IMG/VR virus record: IMGVR_UViG_3300032288_000749
Location: 1-51,742 of that record
Origin: a virus
Length of the DNA stretch: 51,742 bases
Reading direction: 5' to 3' (one strand)
Shown here: piece after piece, positions 12,848-21,078 of the stretch
Layout: each line of letters opens with the position of its first letter
How positions within the stretch are numbered: the stretch's first letter is position 1
The notes under the pieces: generated by a model
What the model was told of the DNA's origin: nothing
The model's input: the letters and a program-made list of their open reading frames with translations, nothing else
Database searches by the model: none
Program-made: the position numbers and the translations under genes

Positions 12848-14755
12848 TTAAATCTCACATCCACCAGCAACGCAAGCAAGTTCCTGCGCTCCAGTTGTAG
12901 TGTCAGTCTTTTCATAATCCTTGAGCTTGCTCCAGTCGATGTTTTTAGGCATCTTAGCAGCGAACGCTTCGTATTCTTCCTTCGAGCAATCCTGATAAGG
13001 AGCTTGCTTATAGACGTGCTCACTGAATGGGAGGAACGAAACACCTGACATCTTATCGAAGTGATTGTAGACCCACGCACCAACGTCGAGCCATTCATGT
13101 TCCTTAACAGAAATCGTGACAGATGGCTTATGTTCACACCAGTGATCCTGATAAGTAACCCAGAGTTCCAGCTGTTCGATAGCAGACATATCCTGACGGA
13201 ATACAGCATTCTCTGGAGCCTTCATTGGGAACGAGAACACATAGACGTTGTTTGGACGCATCACGCAATCTTCAACTGGAACACCAGCGTCGATCATAAG
13301 AGCTGCTAACGGATCTTTCTTGTCGGCGCGAACAGTTCGAATATAGTATGGATTATGGCGTGCGTGAATACCAGAAGCAGCATCAGTAAGCTGGCTAACA
13401 GTGCCAGAGGGCTTAACGCAAGTAACAGCAGCTGATTGAGGGATACCAATTTCCTTAGCGAACTTCTTGTTGGTTTCGACTGCGATTGCTCTGAGCTGTT
13501 CGAGTCTTTCTGCGAGTCCTGGAATCTTTCCGTTGGTAAGGTCATTGTCCATGATTCCTGTCATTGAAACGCCGAGAAGGCGTTCTTCTTCACAATTTTT
13601 TTTCCATGATGATGAGAGATACTTAAAGTTGGTTAGCGTTGACTGCCATGTTCCAAGAATAGTTGCCCAATAGACCTTTTCCTTCAGAGTTTCCATTGTA
13701 TCAGTTTCACGAATAACAACTTCTGACAGATTACAGAATTCCTTGTCGCGTAGAATAATTTCCGAGCAAGGATTAGTTCCGAAGTCGTAGTTAGGATCGC
13801 GACGCCCGTGCTTTGCTACAGTAGCCTTCGCGCTTGCACGATTGAAGATACCACGCTCACCAGACTTAGATTCATAGAGCGACTTCCACTCTTCCATGAA
13901 AATACCCATATCAGGTTTTTCTTTGTAGATAGCGGAGTTGTTAGCAAGCGCACGTTGTGATTCGTCAAGCCACCACTGACCAGACTTAGCTGTGCGCATA
14001 CGGTCGTCATTCAGATCTGAAAGAGAAATAAGAGCAGAACGACGAACGCCACCCACAACAACAATATCAGCAATTTTACATACAATGTCATGGCATTCCA
14101 ATGTGTTTAGACGACGACCAGAAGCCTTCTTGAATACGTCAACACAAAACTTGAATAGAGCGTCGAGTGGTTCTGGACCAGATGCACGACCACCGAAAGT
14201 CTTGAGCGGTGTTCCTGCTGGGCGAATCTTGGATAGATCCCAACGAGGAATCTGACCAGAGTAGAGAAGATGAATGAGTTCCTTGAGCGCTTTAGCCCAA
14301 CCGAGCTTTGAGTCTGCAACCATAATGGTTGTGTCTGATGGATGGAAATCTTCTGCAATAATTGGGAGCTGTTCTACATCCTTTGACTCGACAGAGAAAC
14401 CAACGCCAGTTCCGTTCATAAGGATATAAAGAATTTCGTCAAATGAACGTGGGCTATTGACAGCAACGTATGAACAGTTATAAGCAGCAACGTTCTCACG
14501 CTTCAGTGCTTCACCAGCAGTCATAACGCAACGCATTGAAGGCATGATCTTCTGTGAAAGAACTGCATCTTCGAGTTCCTTGCGCAGATTCTTGATGTCG
14601 TAGTTGTGCTGTTCTTTTAGATGTGATTCAAAGAAGTCAAAGAAACGTCCGATTGTTTCTTCCCAACTTTCTCTACGACCCTGATCCCACAAAAATCTTG
14701 AATAACGTGAAAGATGAATGAACTGTTGATAAAGGGTCGGTAAAGAATTTGACAT
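12848..14755 (-). CDS. nrdJ: adenosylcobalamin-dependent (class II) ribonucleotide reductase (635 aa)
   Basis: The features match monomeric B12-dependent ribonucleoside-triphosphate reductase: YNCSYVAVNSPRSFDEILYILMNGTGVGFS near residues 93-122, FGTNPCSEIIL with the radical-site Cys near 330, VKPSGTVSQLTDAASGIH in the active-site barrel, and a C-terminal ELACVAGGCEI tail whose Cys pair re-reduces the active site. It makes dNTP precursors for phage replication without oxygen-dependent radical formation but needs host cobalamin. It lies between primase and a zinc-ribbon gene. Hairpins (CACAGAG..CTCTGTG) fill the 58-nt gap upstream. Confidence 0.9.
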   Translation of the reverse strand: MSNSLPTLYQQFIHLSRYSRFLWDQGRRESWEETIGRFFDFFESHLKEQHNYDIKNLRKELEDAVLSQKIMPSMRCVMTAGEALKRENVAAYNCSYVAVNSPRSFDEILYILMNGTGVGFSVESKDVEQLPIIAEDFHPSDTTIMVADSKLGWAKALKELIHLLYSGQIPRWDLSKIRPAGTPLKTFGGRASGPEPLDALFKFCVDVFKKASGRRLNTLECHDIVCKIADIVVVGGVRRSALISLSDLNDDRMRTAKSGQWWLDESQRALANNSAIYKEKPDMGIFMEEWKSLYESKSGERGIFNRASAKATVAKHGRRDPNYDFGTNPCSEIILRDKEFCNLSEVVIRETDTMETLKEKVYWATILGTWQSTLTNFKYLSSSWKKNCEEERLLGVSMTGIMDNDLTNGKIPGLAERLEQLRAIAVETNKKFAKEIGIPQSAAVTCVKPSGTVSQLTDAASGIHARHNPYYIRTVRADKKDPLAALMIDAGVPVEDCVMRPNNVYVFSFPMKAPENAVFRQDMSAIEQLELWVTYQDHWCEHKPSVTISVKEHEWLDVGAWVYNHFDKMSGVSFLPFSEHVYKQAPYQDCSKEEYEAFAAKMPKNIDWSKLKDYEKTDTTTGAQELACVAGGCEI

Positions 14756-14813
14756 GGTTACTCCGTTTCTTCTTGTTCGGACAATATAATATTGTTCACA
14801 GAGTTGCTCTGTG

Positions 14814-15821
14814 TTAGCACTTCTTCCAATCTCGGATTGCCAGTTTAAGGGCGAGGCCCTTAAACGTGGATTTATTTAGTATAAACTCAATCTGTGAATT
14901 ACTAAGTCCAGATAAAACTGCGTCGTTAATATCTTTATATGTCCAACTTGAATTCCAAATAACCATAGAATAGCCTCGTTGAGCAAATGATTCGACACGC
15001 TTTACGACTTGTTTGTTTCGCGGTTGATTATCAAATATCAAGACAACATTCTCACCAGAGACATTATACAAAGCTCTATTAAAGTCTGTACCGCCAGCAG
15101 CTATCGAGTTGTCGAGAAACATACTGTCGATTGGACCTTCTGTGACATATATAGTTTTTCCTCTAGCCACGCGATCAAGGCCATAGATTAGAGGATCATC
15201 AGTAATACGAAGTGTAGCATAACGCAAGGATGAGTTACCCATAGCGCGACCTGTAACGCCAGTAAGTAACCCATCCTCGCGTCGAAACGGAATCACAAGC
15301 CGTTCGTCTGCTACCAGACGCCCCTCGTAGGCTGGATTCAACGTTTCAAGCTCTTTGTAATTTTTTGTGTAGTATAAATCGTTCCAGCGTTCTTTTGGAA
15401 TCTGGCGAGCTTTAACATACTCAACTGCACGATGATGTGCAGGAAGTTTATCAAGACGAGATAGCATCTCGTCAAGAATAATAGAAGGTCGTTCTACTTC
15501 TGTCTTTGGAATAACAAAAGTATCGTCCACAATGTTTGTGGCAATACGATCTTTGTATGATTCTAGTCTGTATGATTTGGCAAGACCAGGATCAACGAGA
15601 TCAATAAGTTTACCAAGATTAGTACCAACATCGCAATTATGACACTTGTAAATGAGTCCACCTGATTTCTCAAACAGATAGCCTCTCGCCTTCAACTTGT
15701 TCTTCTGTGAATCGCCACAGAAAGGACAACGGAAATTATAAACCCTATCAGACTTCCGCTTGAATAGCAGAAGTTTGGTAGAGATTATCTGTGCATACTT
15801 ATGGTCAGTGACAATAGACAT
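14814..15821 (-). CDS. 61: DNA primase, T4 gp61-like (335 aa)
   Basis: An N-terminal zinc finger (CPFCGD...KCHNCDV, about residues 33-63) is followed by a TOPRIM-like core with YVTEGPIDSMF (about 222) and VLIFDNQPRN (about 257). This is the gp61 layout that lays down RNA primers with the gp41 helicase (32081-33502). The start matches the family start, yet there is no Shine-Dalgarno and the -10 hexamer of a promoter (15828-15833) ends 6 nt before the ATG, so the mRNA is predicted to be leaderless. Confidence 0.88.
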   Translation of the reverse strand: MSIVTDHKYAQIISTKLLLFKRKSDRVYNFRCPFCGDSQKNKLKARGYLFEKSGGLIYKCHNCDVGTNLGKLIDLVDPGLAKSYRLESYKDRIATNIVDDTFVIPKTEVERPSIILDEMLSRLDKLPAHHRAVEYVKARQIPKERWNDLYYTKNYKELETLNPAYEGRLVADERLVIPFRREDGLLTGVTGRAMGNSSLRYATLRITDDPLIYGLDRVARGKTIYVTEGPIDSMFLDNSIAAGGTDFNRALYNVSGENVVLIFDNQPRNKQVVKRVESFAQRGYSMVIWNSSWTYKDINDAVLSGLSNSQIEFILNKSTFKGLALKLAIRDWKKC

Positions 15822-15827
15822 AAATTC

Positions 15828-15856
15828 ATTATAATAAGTTCAATGAAGAATGTCAA
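15828..15856 (-). promoter_or_regulatory. consensus sigma70 promoter with start at the primase ATG
   Basis: TTGACA (15851-15856), 17-nt spacer, TATAAT (15828-15833): a perfect consensus. The expected transcription start (6-8 nt beyond -10) falls on the primase ATG at 15821. Confidence 0.85.
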
Positions 15857-15858
15857 GA

Positions 15859-16203
15859 CTATTTCTGCTCCTGCTGCTTATAATAATCTTTATAGGCTGC
15901 AATTACGGCATTTTGTTGTTGGATGTATTTACGCAACTCAGCCACATTTATAGACAAAGCTTGGTAGCCTTGCGCAGTCAAAGCAAAGAGAACAACATCA
16001 CCTTTACCACTAAGTTCCTGTACTTTGGCTGCATAGTTTTCAGGCGTGATGACAATCCATTTCATCTCGCTTTGACTAATTGAATTGATTGGAGGTAGAA
16101 TAAGTTCTGCTCGTTCTACGAGAACTGGCTTATCAAAAACTTTGGTCGTTTCGTCACAACCAGCAAGGAATAGGGCACAAAGCCCAGCAATCACTACTTT
16201 CAT
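15859..16203 (-). CDS. lipoprotein, probable o-spanin (114 aa)
   Basis: Signal peptide with lipobox LAGC (Cys about residue 16), then a periplasmic domain ending in a Gln-rich helix (YIQQQNAVIAAYKDYYKQQEQK). It follows the coiled-coil inner-membrane protein at 16200-16661 with a 4-nt overlap, the usual arrangement of i-spanin and o-spanin genes that fuse the two membranes at lysis. It is longer than many Rz1 proteins, so the spanin call rests mainly on context. Confidence 0.6.
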   Translation of the reverse strand: MKVVIAGLCALFLAGCDETTKVFDKPVLVERAELILPPINSISQSEMKWIVITPENYAAKVQELSGKGDVVLFALTAQGYQALSINVAELRKYIQQQNAVIAAYKDYYKQQEQK

Positions 16204-16661
16204 TGGGCTGACTCCTTCTTGGGCAGCTGAGCCTGAATCAGATCATTACAGATATTGTTTCTAATCTTACCGCTTTTTTCTTCGGCTGTCAATGGTGCAC
16301 CTGTTACCAATTCATTACAACGCAAAGCATCTCTTGTGCCACGATTGACACGATTTTCTGTATCAGATGGCGGATTCTTTGCTATATTATCTAGTCTTGA
16401 GAACTTACGAGTAAGAGCATTGACTTCATTCTGTGCAGCCTGAGCTTTGGCTGCAACTTCTTGATTGATTTCACCCATGCGCTTGAGGTCACGTTGAGTT
16501 TGTTCCATGACCATTTTCTGTTGAGTGATTACGCCTTCCATGCGTTGCTGCACTTCTTTAGCTGCTTCCAGTTTACCTTGTAGAGCTTCGATGTAGAAGT
16601 ATCCACCAGAGATAACTGAGAACAGAATGGCAGCAATCGCTATCTTAATACCGATACCCAT
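16200..16661 (-). CDS. probable i-spanin, membrane-anchored coiled coil (153 aa)
   Basis: An N-terminal transmembrane helix (KIAIAAILFSVISGGYFYI) precedes a long coiled coil (residues about 25-95, QRMEGVITQQKMVMEQTQRDLKRMGEI) and a globular end with Cys residues (RCNELVTGAPLT...NNICNDL). This is the inner-membrane spanin architecture. The start at MGIGIK is chosen over the longer frame because AAAGGA precedes it and the longer frame overlaps the gene upstream. Partner lipoprotein is at 15859-16203. Endolysin and holin lie far away, at 40087-41174. Confidence 0.65.
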   Translation of the reverse strand: MGIGIKIAIAAILFSVISGGYFYIEALQGKLEAAKEVQQRMEGVITQQKMVMEQTQRDLKRMGEINQEVAAKAQAAQNEVNALTRKFSRLDNIAKNPPSDTENRVNRGTRDALRCNELVTGAPLTAEEKSGKIRNNICNDLIQAQLPKKESAQ

Positions 16662-16665
16662 ACGC

Positions 16666-17268
16666 TTATCCTTTGTGTTTGAAATACTGGACTTGGCGTT
16701 CTCGTTTCTCTGCGCCCGCCCTCGAAGGATACGTTCCGAGATTTTTTCCTGACGATTTTGAGACGAGGCGGTACTGACTACCGACTTTGACGATGTGTTC
16801 GCGCTGAACACTTTCGCCTCCGTTACCTCCGCCGCCTCCACCGTTTCCGCCTGATCCATCACTACCACCTCCCATTGCGCTCGTGCGACTTACTGCTTTC
16901 ACGCGCTTTCCGAGTGCTTTATAGAATACTGTTTGTTCTCCAGTCATCTTACGACGCATGACTGCTTTAAACATCATTGGCTGACCATACTTTTTCTTTG
17001 GACCTTTCGGACCCATGTTAGGTTGGCGCTTGCTCCAATGAACGTTTGATGTGCTTGTTTCTGGTCCTGCTACGTTTGCGATACCACCAGTTGTAGGAGA
17101 ACCATCTCCGCCACCCAGATCTTCTTTAACGATGCCAACTTTAGATTTCAGCCATGCTTTCTTTACAGCTTTGCGCAAAGTCTCACGCGCAGCAGGTGAC
17201 TTAGCTGGAGTCGTTAGACGAGCTTTGTTGACTTTTCCTACGAGCTTTGGAGATACTTCGTCGAGCAT
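16666..17268 (-). CDS. basic, Gly-rich hypothetical protein (200 aa)
   Basis: Basic N-terminal region (KARLTTPAKSPAARETLRKAVKKAWLKSK), a glycine-rich linker (GGNGGGGGGNGG, about 145-156) and a compact C-terminal domain VGSQYRLVSKSSGKNLGTYPS..GAEKRERQVQYFKH. That short C-terminal unit occurs in other phage virion or internal proteins. Probably virion-associated by location; function unknown. Confidence 0.65.
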   Translation of the reverse strand: MLDEVSPKLVGKVNKARLTTPAKSPAARETLRKAVKKAWLKSKVGIVKEDLGGGDGSPTTGGIANVAGPETSTSNVHWSKRQPNMGPKGPKKKYGQPMMFKAVMRRKMTGEQTVFYKALGKRVKAVSRTSAMGGGSDGSGGNGGGGGGNGGESVQREHIVKVGSQYRLVSKSSGKNLGTYPSRAGAEKRERQVQYFKHKG

Positions 17269-17657
17269 TAGATTTTCCTTAGAACATCAACAACTCGCAT
17301 ATCCATAACAACTTCGTTTGATCTAATAGTTAAATTATCACTACCAATATTTTCTACAATCTCAGGCCAATAGTTAAGTAGCATAAGAAATGGCTTCAAA
17401 ATATGCAACTGATCATATAGCTTGAATACCAACATCCGCGTTAAAGCTTTATGCTCAAACACATTGTATAGCACCATCAAATGATTTAGTATCAATCTTT
17501 CTTTAAGTTCACCATGTTTTTCATAACGACCAAAAAGTCTGCGAAGATTTTTAATTCTATTTAAATCGTCTATAAACTCTTGTTGATCTACACATGGATT
17601 AGAATAATGATGTGCCGCATAAAGAAAGAAGTTTGAATCGTCCAATTTACCTTTCAT
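17268..17657 (-). CDS. conserved phage protein, DUF7207-like (129 aa)
   Basis: The sequence MKGKLDDSNFFLYAAHHYSNP followed by LKRLFGRYEKHGELKERLILNHLMVLYNVF-type helices matches a protein family conserved across T4-like phages (ELKERLILNHLxxLYNVF core). The exact role is not known. It begins at 17657, sharing ATGA with the membrane protein upstream, although the frame stays open further. Mostly helical, without signal peptide. Confidence 0.75.
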   Translation of the reverse strand: MKGKLDDSNFFLYAAHHYSNPCVDQQEFIDDLNRIKNLRRLFGRYEKHGELKERLILNHLMVLYNVFEHKALTRMLVFKLYDQLHILKPFLMLLNYWPEIVENIGSDNLTIRSNEVVMDMRVVDVLRKI

Positions 17658-17658
17658 C

Positions 17659-17994
17659 TCACTTTTTAATTTCTTGTGCAGCCTCCACGATATCCTTGTT
17701 GGCTGCATCTGCCTTAATAAAAAAGCGTGCTGTCATCGACAACACACCCCACGCTAAAAATCCAATAACTGCTCCGGCTGCTAAAAGATGATCTACACTC
17801 AATCTAGCATCAAACCATTCGCACAAAATAGGAGCAAAAATAATTGCTGTACCAGTACATACACCGCCGCGAATAGTGGCATCTAAAATTGTTTTAGGAC
17901 GCATAAATGCAAACATAGTCAATCCGCCAAGCAATCCGCCTGCTGCTGAGGCAGACTTAGCTGCGACATATGATCCTGCTGCTTCGATAGACAT
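17659..17994 (-). CDS. small membrane protein (111 aa), holin-like topology
   Basis: Three hydrophobic stretches (GGLLGGLTMFAFM, GVCTGTAIIFAPILCEWF, LLAAGAVIGFLAWGVLSMTARFFI) and a short charged C-terminus (ADAANKDIVEAAQEIKK). The topology resembles small holins, but the three-span protein at 40087-40551 next to the endolysin is the better holin. Tight packing with neighbours (1-4 nt overlaps) indicates one operon with the spanin-like genes. Confidence 0.6.
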   Translation of the reverse strand: MSIEAAGSYVAAKSASAAGGLLGGLTMFAFMRPKTILDATIRGGVCTGTAIIFAPILCEWFDARLSVDHLLAAGAVIGFLAWGVLSMTARFFIKADAANKDIVEAAQEIKK

Positions 17995-18437
17995 TAGTAT
18001 GTTCCTAGATAGTTGTTTACGCTTTCGCGAACTGTTTCTGGTAAATCAAGAACAAGAGCAGCAGCCAAATTATGAGGCTCAACTTTCTGCTCTATTAGAT
18101 TCGCACACTCAATAACAACTAAATCGGTTTCTTTGTTTTCAATAAACGATACTATACGTGGATTCTTTCGATTACCAAATTCCCAAGCAAGCTTTTCTGC
18201 TTTTTCACCAATCAAGGCTCGAACTTCGTCACGCCTTGATGGATCAATTGTAACAGTGTGATAAGAATCAGTTCCGTAAATTGAATGACAAAGCCCAGCA
18301 AGAACTAAATCTTTATCGCATTTCCATTCCATTAGTAGCTCGGCCGTACCTAAAAGATGATTTAACAAGTTACGGCCGCTATGAGCATTTTCATCTGCAT
18401 CATTATCTAAAAGAAACTCAATCACTTTATTAATCAT
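17994..18437 (-). CDS. HD-domain protein (147 aa)
   Basis: HSGRNLLNHLLGTAELL near residue 19 and AGLCHSIYGTDSY near 46 give the spaced His residues of a degenerate HD metal-dependent phosphohydrolase of the DUF6817 type. IECANLIEQKV near 110 could supply a further ligand. Such proteins may hydrolyse nucleotides. It is cotranscribed with virion and membrane genes, overlapping by 1 nt. Specific substrate unknown. Confidence 0.65.
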   Translation of the reverse strand: MINKVIEFLLDNDADENAHSGRNLLNHLLGTAELLMEWKCDKDLVLAGLCHSIYGTDSYHTVTIDPSRRDEVRALIGEKAEKLAWEFGNRKNPRIVSFIENKETDLVVIECANLIEQKVEPHNLAAALVLDLPETVRESVNNYLGTY

Positions 18438-18438
18438 A

Positions 18439-18819
18439 TTAGAATGTATCCAGTGCTACTCTCTTAATAGTTGTTGCATTTACTGCAATGTACAAATGAG
18501 TATTTGTGAAACGCATTTCACCTACAGCCATACCTACAGTTGTAGCATTGTTTGACGCAGGTGTGGAACCAAATGTAATCTTGACTGTGTTGGCAGTGAG
18601 CGTCTTTGTGATGTTCACGTTCGACGCAAGCTGAACTCTGTTGCCAGATATAGTTACGTTTGCACTAAATACCGTATTTGACGGAACAGCACCGAAGAAG
18701 TTCTTTACTGTAATCTTCTTCGATACTGGTGTTCCATTTGGATCGTCAACGATCATCAGCAGATCTGGAGCCGCTGTTGTCGTCAACGCTGTAAGTTGTG
18801 TTACCTTCTTGTCAGCCAT
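18439..18819 (-). CDS. virion/tail-fibre-type structural protein (126 aa)
   Basis: It starts MADKKVTQLTALTTTAAPDLLMIVDDPNGTPVSKKITV. This N-terminal pattern (KVTQLT....DLL.IVDD..GTP.SKKIT) recurs at the start of phage tail-fibre and baseplate proteins. The remainder is Thr/Asn/Val-rich beta structure. Likely part of the virion. Confidence 0.7.
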   Translation of the reverse strand: MADKKVTQLTALTTTAAPDLLMIVDDPNGTPVSKKITVKNFFGAVPSNTVFSANVTISGNRVQLASNVNITKTLTANTVKITFGSTPASNNATTVGMAVGEMRFTNTHLYIAVNATTIKRVALDTF

Positions 18820-18837
18820 TTAGCGACCCCGATCCGA

Positions 18838-19578
18838 TTAAATACCCTTAGGTGATACTGTAAAGTTGATAATACGATTACCCCAACCGTTTGACAGGTT
18901 ATTAGCAACAGCACCAGTAATCACAAGGTTAGCAGCATGCTTTGTTGCGTTCGAACCAGCTTCTGGATAGTAAAGCGAGTTACCACCACCTGTTACAGCC
19001 AGAGACTGAGCATTGACATGATATGTTGCCTTAGCAGATCCTGTGCCACCTTGCAGCTTAGGCATTGTGAATACAAGAACGTTGTTAGCTGTATTTGCAC
19101 GACCGCCCATATAACGAGCAACACCGTTGTTACCACCAGCTGTGTTAGCAAGATTGATTGTGATTGTATTACCAGATGCCTTGAATGCAACTGGCATATT
19201 GAACACAACGTAGAGGTTAGCAGATACGTTTGCTGAGATTACGTTATTTGCGTTTGTCTTGACGTAGATTTCTACGATATCTGGATTGCCCAGATAGGTA
19301 TTTGCATTGTAGTTGAATCCTGATCCAGGAGACGCAGCAACAAGGACTTCGTCAAACTGACGAACGTTGCCGTGTGTATCTACGCGATTCTGACGACGAA
19401 CCCAACCCTTATCGGTTGCAATCACGTTGCGCTTATTAGCAACCTGGATGTTGGTTGTACCGTCAGCTTGTGAACCAGAAGCAACTGGAAGAGGGCGATA
19501 ACCCTTTACGATACCGGCTACTGTATTTGCACCAGATGCTACCTGACCTGATTCTCTTGAAAAACCCCAAAGTGCCAT
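18838..19578 (-). CDS. virion structural protein (246 aa)
   Basis: Begins MALWGFSRESGQVASGANTV, a start seen in structural proteins of marine T4-like phages. Rich in Asn, Thr, Val and Gly with repeated 'NANNV' and 'ANT' turns, consistent with beta-sandwich virion proteins. It has AAGGA before its ATG and a CTAAATA late-type box at 19635-19641, about 57 nt upstream. Exact position in the particle unknown. Confidence 0.7.
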   Translation of the reverse strand: MALWGFSRESGQVASGANTVAGIVKGYRPLPVASGSQADGTTNIQVANKRNVIATDKGWVRRQNRVDTHGNVRQFDEVLVAASPGSGFNYNANTYLGNPDIVEIYVKTNANNVISANVSANLYVVFNMPVAFKASGNTITINLANTAGGNNGVARYMGGRANTANNVLVFTMPKLQGGTGSAKATYHVNAQSLAVTGGGNSLYYPEAGSNATKHAANLVITGAVANNLSNGWGNRIINFTVSPKGI

Positions 19579-19634
19579 TTGTCTTTTCCTTTCCGCTTTT
19601 CGTGTTAGCGACTACTCGGCATAATATAGATTAG

Positions 19635-19641
19635 TATTTAG
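19635..19641 (-). promoter_or_regulatory. CTAAATA late-type promoter box
   Basis: CTAAATA on the minus strand, 57 nt before the structural gene at 18838-19578 and in a clear intergenic gap (19579-19658). It matches the T4 late consensus TATAAATA at 6 of 8 positions. Confidence 0.5.
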
Positions 19642-19658
19642 TCTTTTTTATTCATTCT

Positions 19659-20798
19659 TTATTTCATACGTGGTTTTGTATGCTTCAGCAATTTACCAAC
19701 AGCACGATCTTTGACTGGCGCTTTGCCATTATAACTATGTGTTCTAGTTTCATAAGAATCGTGTCCGTCGTCATCAAGATGACGAACAATATGCTGTATC
19801 TTTGATCCATCCGAAGATATATGAATTGAATGCGCAGGTCCATGCTTATCTTCTAAATGTTTCTTAACATGACTTGGAACTCTCCAACTAGCATCACCAC
19901 TTTTTGTTGCCTCATCAACCTGTATATCTTCTCTATGAACAAGGGGATTAGACTTTTTCTTGTCGCCATGAACTAAAGGATTGTCTCTCTTTTTGTCACC
20001 GTAAACAAGAGGATTTGATTTCTTCTTATCTCCAAAGACCAGAGGATTGTTCTTCTTTACTTCTGCACTAACTTCATCGACCTGCTCTGCATCTTCCTTG
20101 ATACCAGCCGATTTCTTAGCTGTTGCCATGCCTACTGCATAAGGAGACTTAACCTTAGCACGATGCTTGATTAGCGACTTAGCAATCTCGTGACCTTTAG
20201 TAACAACCTTCTTAGGTAGTTCACCAGCTTCCTTGAGTGGTGGATTGACAACAATTTGTTCTTTTCCACCCTTTACCATTTGTCTATTGCGTGGACCACC
20301 ATGTACTTCACACTTCATTTTTGATCCGTTATCTTCGCCGCAGCTGCACTTGCCGCCTGCTTCTTTCATTGTACCAGAAATACGTCTATTAGCTTTTGCT
20401 TGTTGATGAGCAGCTTGCTTTTGTGCAATCTTACGCTGTACTTCAGACTTACGAGCATCCATAGCTGCACCAACATTTGGTTGTGGTGCTGGCGGTGGTG
20501 CTGCTTCAACAATTTCTGCGTCTTCTTTCATATTTGCTTTGAAGTTTGCTTTGTTACCGTCAGCAACTTCATTCTTTTGTTTAAGAGCTATTTTCATTGG
20601 CTCTTTTTTGTTACCATCCTTATCGAAATCTAGATAGTCTGGCTTTGCGCTTTCGCCGCGCAACTTCTTGAAGTCTGCTGATGTCAGCTTTCCTTTTGGC
20701 TCAGCAACGTCAAGCTTGTGCTGATCTCCTTTGAGAGCTTCTTTAACAGTTTCTAATAGAGATGGTGTAAGACCAAACTTGTTTGGATCTATTGACAT
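19659..20798 (-). CDS. Lys-rich phage protein with NPLV-GDKK tandem repeats (379 aa)
   Basis: Low-complexity, highly charged protein. Residues about 255-300 hold four tandem copies of a 12-residue unit NPLV(F/Y/H)GDKK(K/R)(S/D). A CSCGEDNGSKMKCEVHGG segment near 152 could bind metal, and the C-terminus (SWRVPSHVKKHLEDKHG...) is a small separate domain. Genes of this style in T4-like phages encode virion-internal or core-associated proteins, which its neighbours support. No enzymatic domain seen. Confidence 0.6.
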   Translation of the reverse strand: MSIDPNKFGLTPSLLETVKEALKGDQHKLDVAEPKGKLTSADFKKLRGESAKPDYLDFDKDGNKKEPMKIALKQKNEVADGNKANFKANMKEDAEIVEAAPPPAPQPNVGAAMDARKSEVQRKIAQKQAAHQQAKANRRISGTMKEAGGKCSCGEDNGSKMKCEVHGGPRNRQMVKGGKEQIVVNPPLKEAGELPKKVVTKGHEIAKSLIKHRAKVKSPYAVGMATAKKSAGIKEDAEQVDEVSAEVKKNNPLVFGDKKKSNPLVYGDKKRDNPLVHGDKKKSNPLVHREDIQVDEATKSGDASWRVPSHVKKHLEDKHGPAHSIHISSDGSKIQHIVRHLDDDGHDSYETRTHSYNGKAPVKDRAVGKLLKHTKPRMK

Positions 20799-20799
20799 T

Positions 20800-21069
20800 T
20801 TAGTTTCCTTTCTGACCCTTCATGTAATCGTAAACTGAGTTAATATAATCTTCAGCTTTGGTGATCTTGCTCTGCACCCATCCCTCAAGCTGTGTGTTAT
20901 CGTCAAGCATAGAAATAAGTTCCTGCGCGCGCGACGCGATCATGCGAAGTTCGCCTTTTGCCATGTTGCCTTCGTCATCAACTTCTTCATGTAGTTTAGC
21001 AACAGGCTGCTGTTCTACCTTAGAGCGAGTAGCATCACGAATAGTGTTTTCTAAGCTACGATACGACAT
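20800..21069 (-). CDS. conserved virion-associated protein (89 aa)
   Basis: The C-terminal half GELRMIASRAQELISMLDDNTQLEGWVQSKITKAEDYINSVYDYM is a compact helical motif common in phage proteins near capsid and internal-protein genes, alone or at the end of longer proteins. The N-terminus (LENTIRDATRSKVE) is helical and charged. It sits 1 nt after the repeat protein gene. The role is unknown; packaging or core association is an inference. Confidence 0.65.
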   Translation of the reverse strand: MSYRSLENTIRDATRSKVEQQPVAKLHEEVDDEGNMAKGELRMIASRAQELISMLDDNTQLEGWVQSKITKAEDYINSVYDYMKGQKGN

Positions 21070-21078
21070 TTGTTTTCC

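Noticed and set aside
12796-13209. 137-aa minus-strand ORF in another frame of the RNR gene
   Set aside because: Lies within a highly conserved RNR coding region; composition not protein-like.
14866-14880. CTAAATA inside the primase gene as an RNR late promoter
   Set aside because: Over 100 nt from the RNR start, inside coding sequence; A/T-rich heptamers occur by chance.
17659-17994. Second holin
   Set aside because: Topology fits, but no endolysin neighbour or signature; left as a membrane protein.
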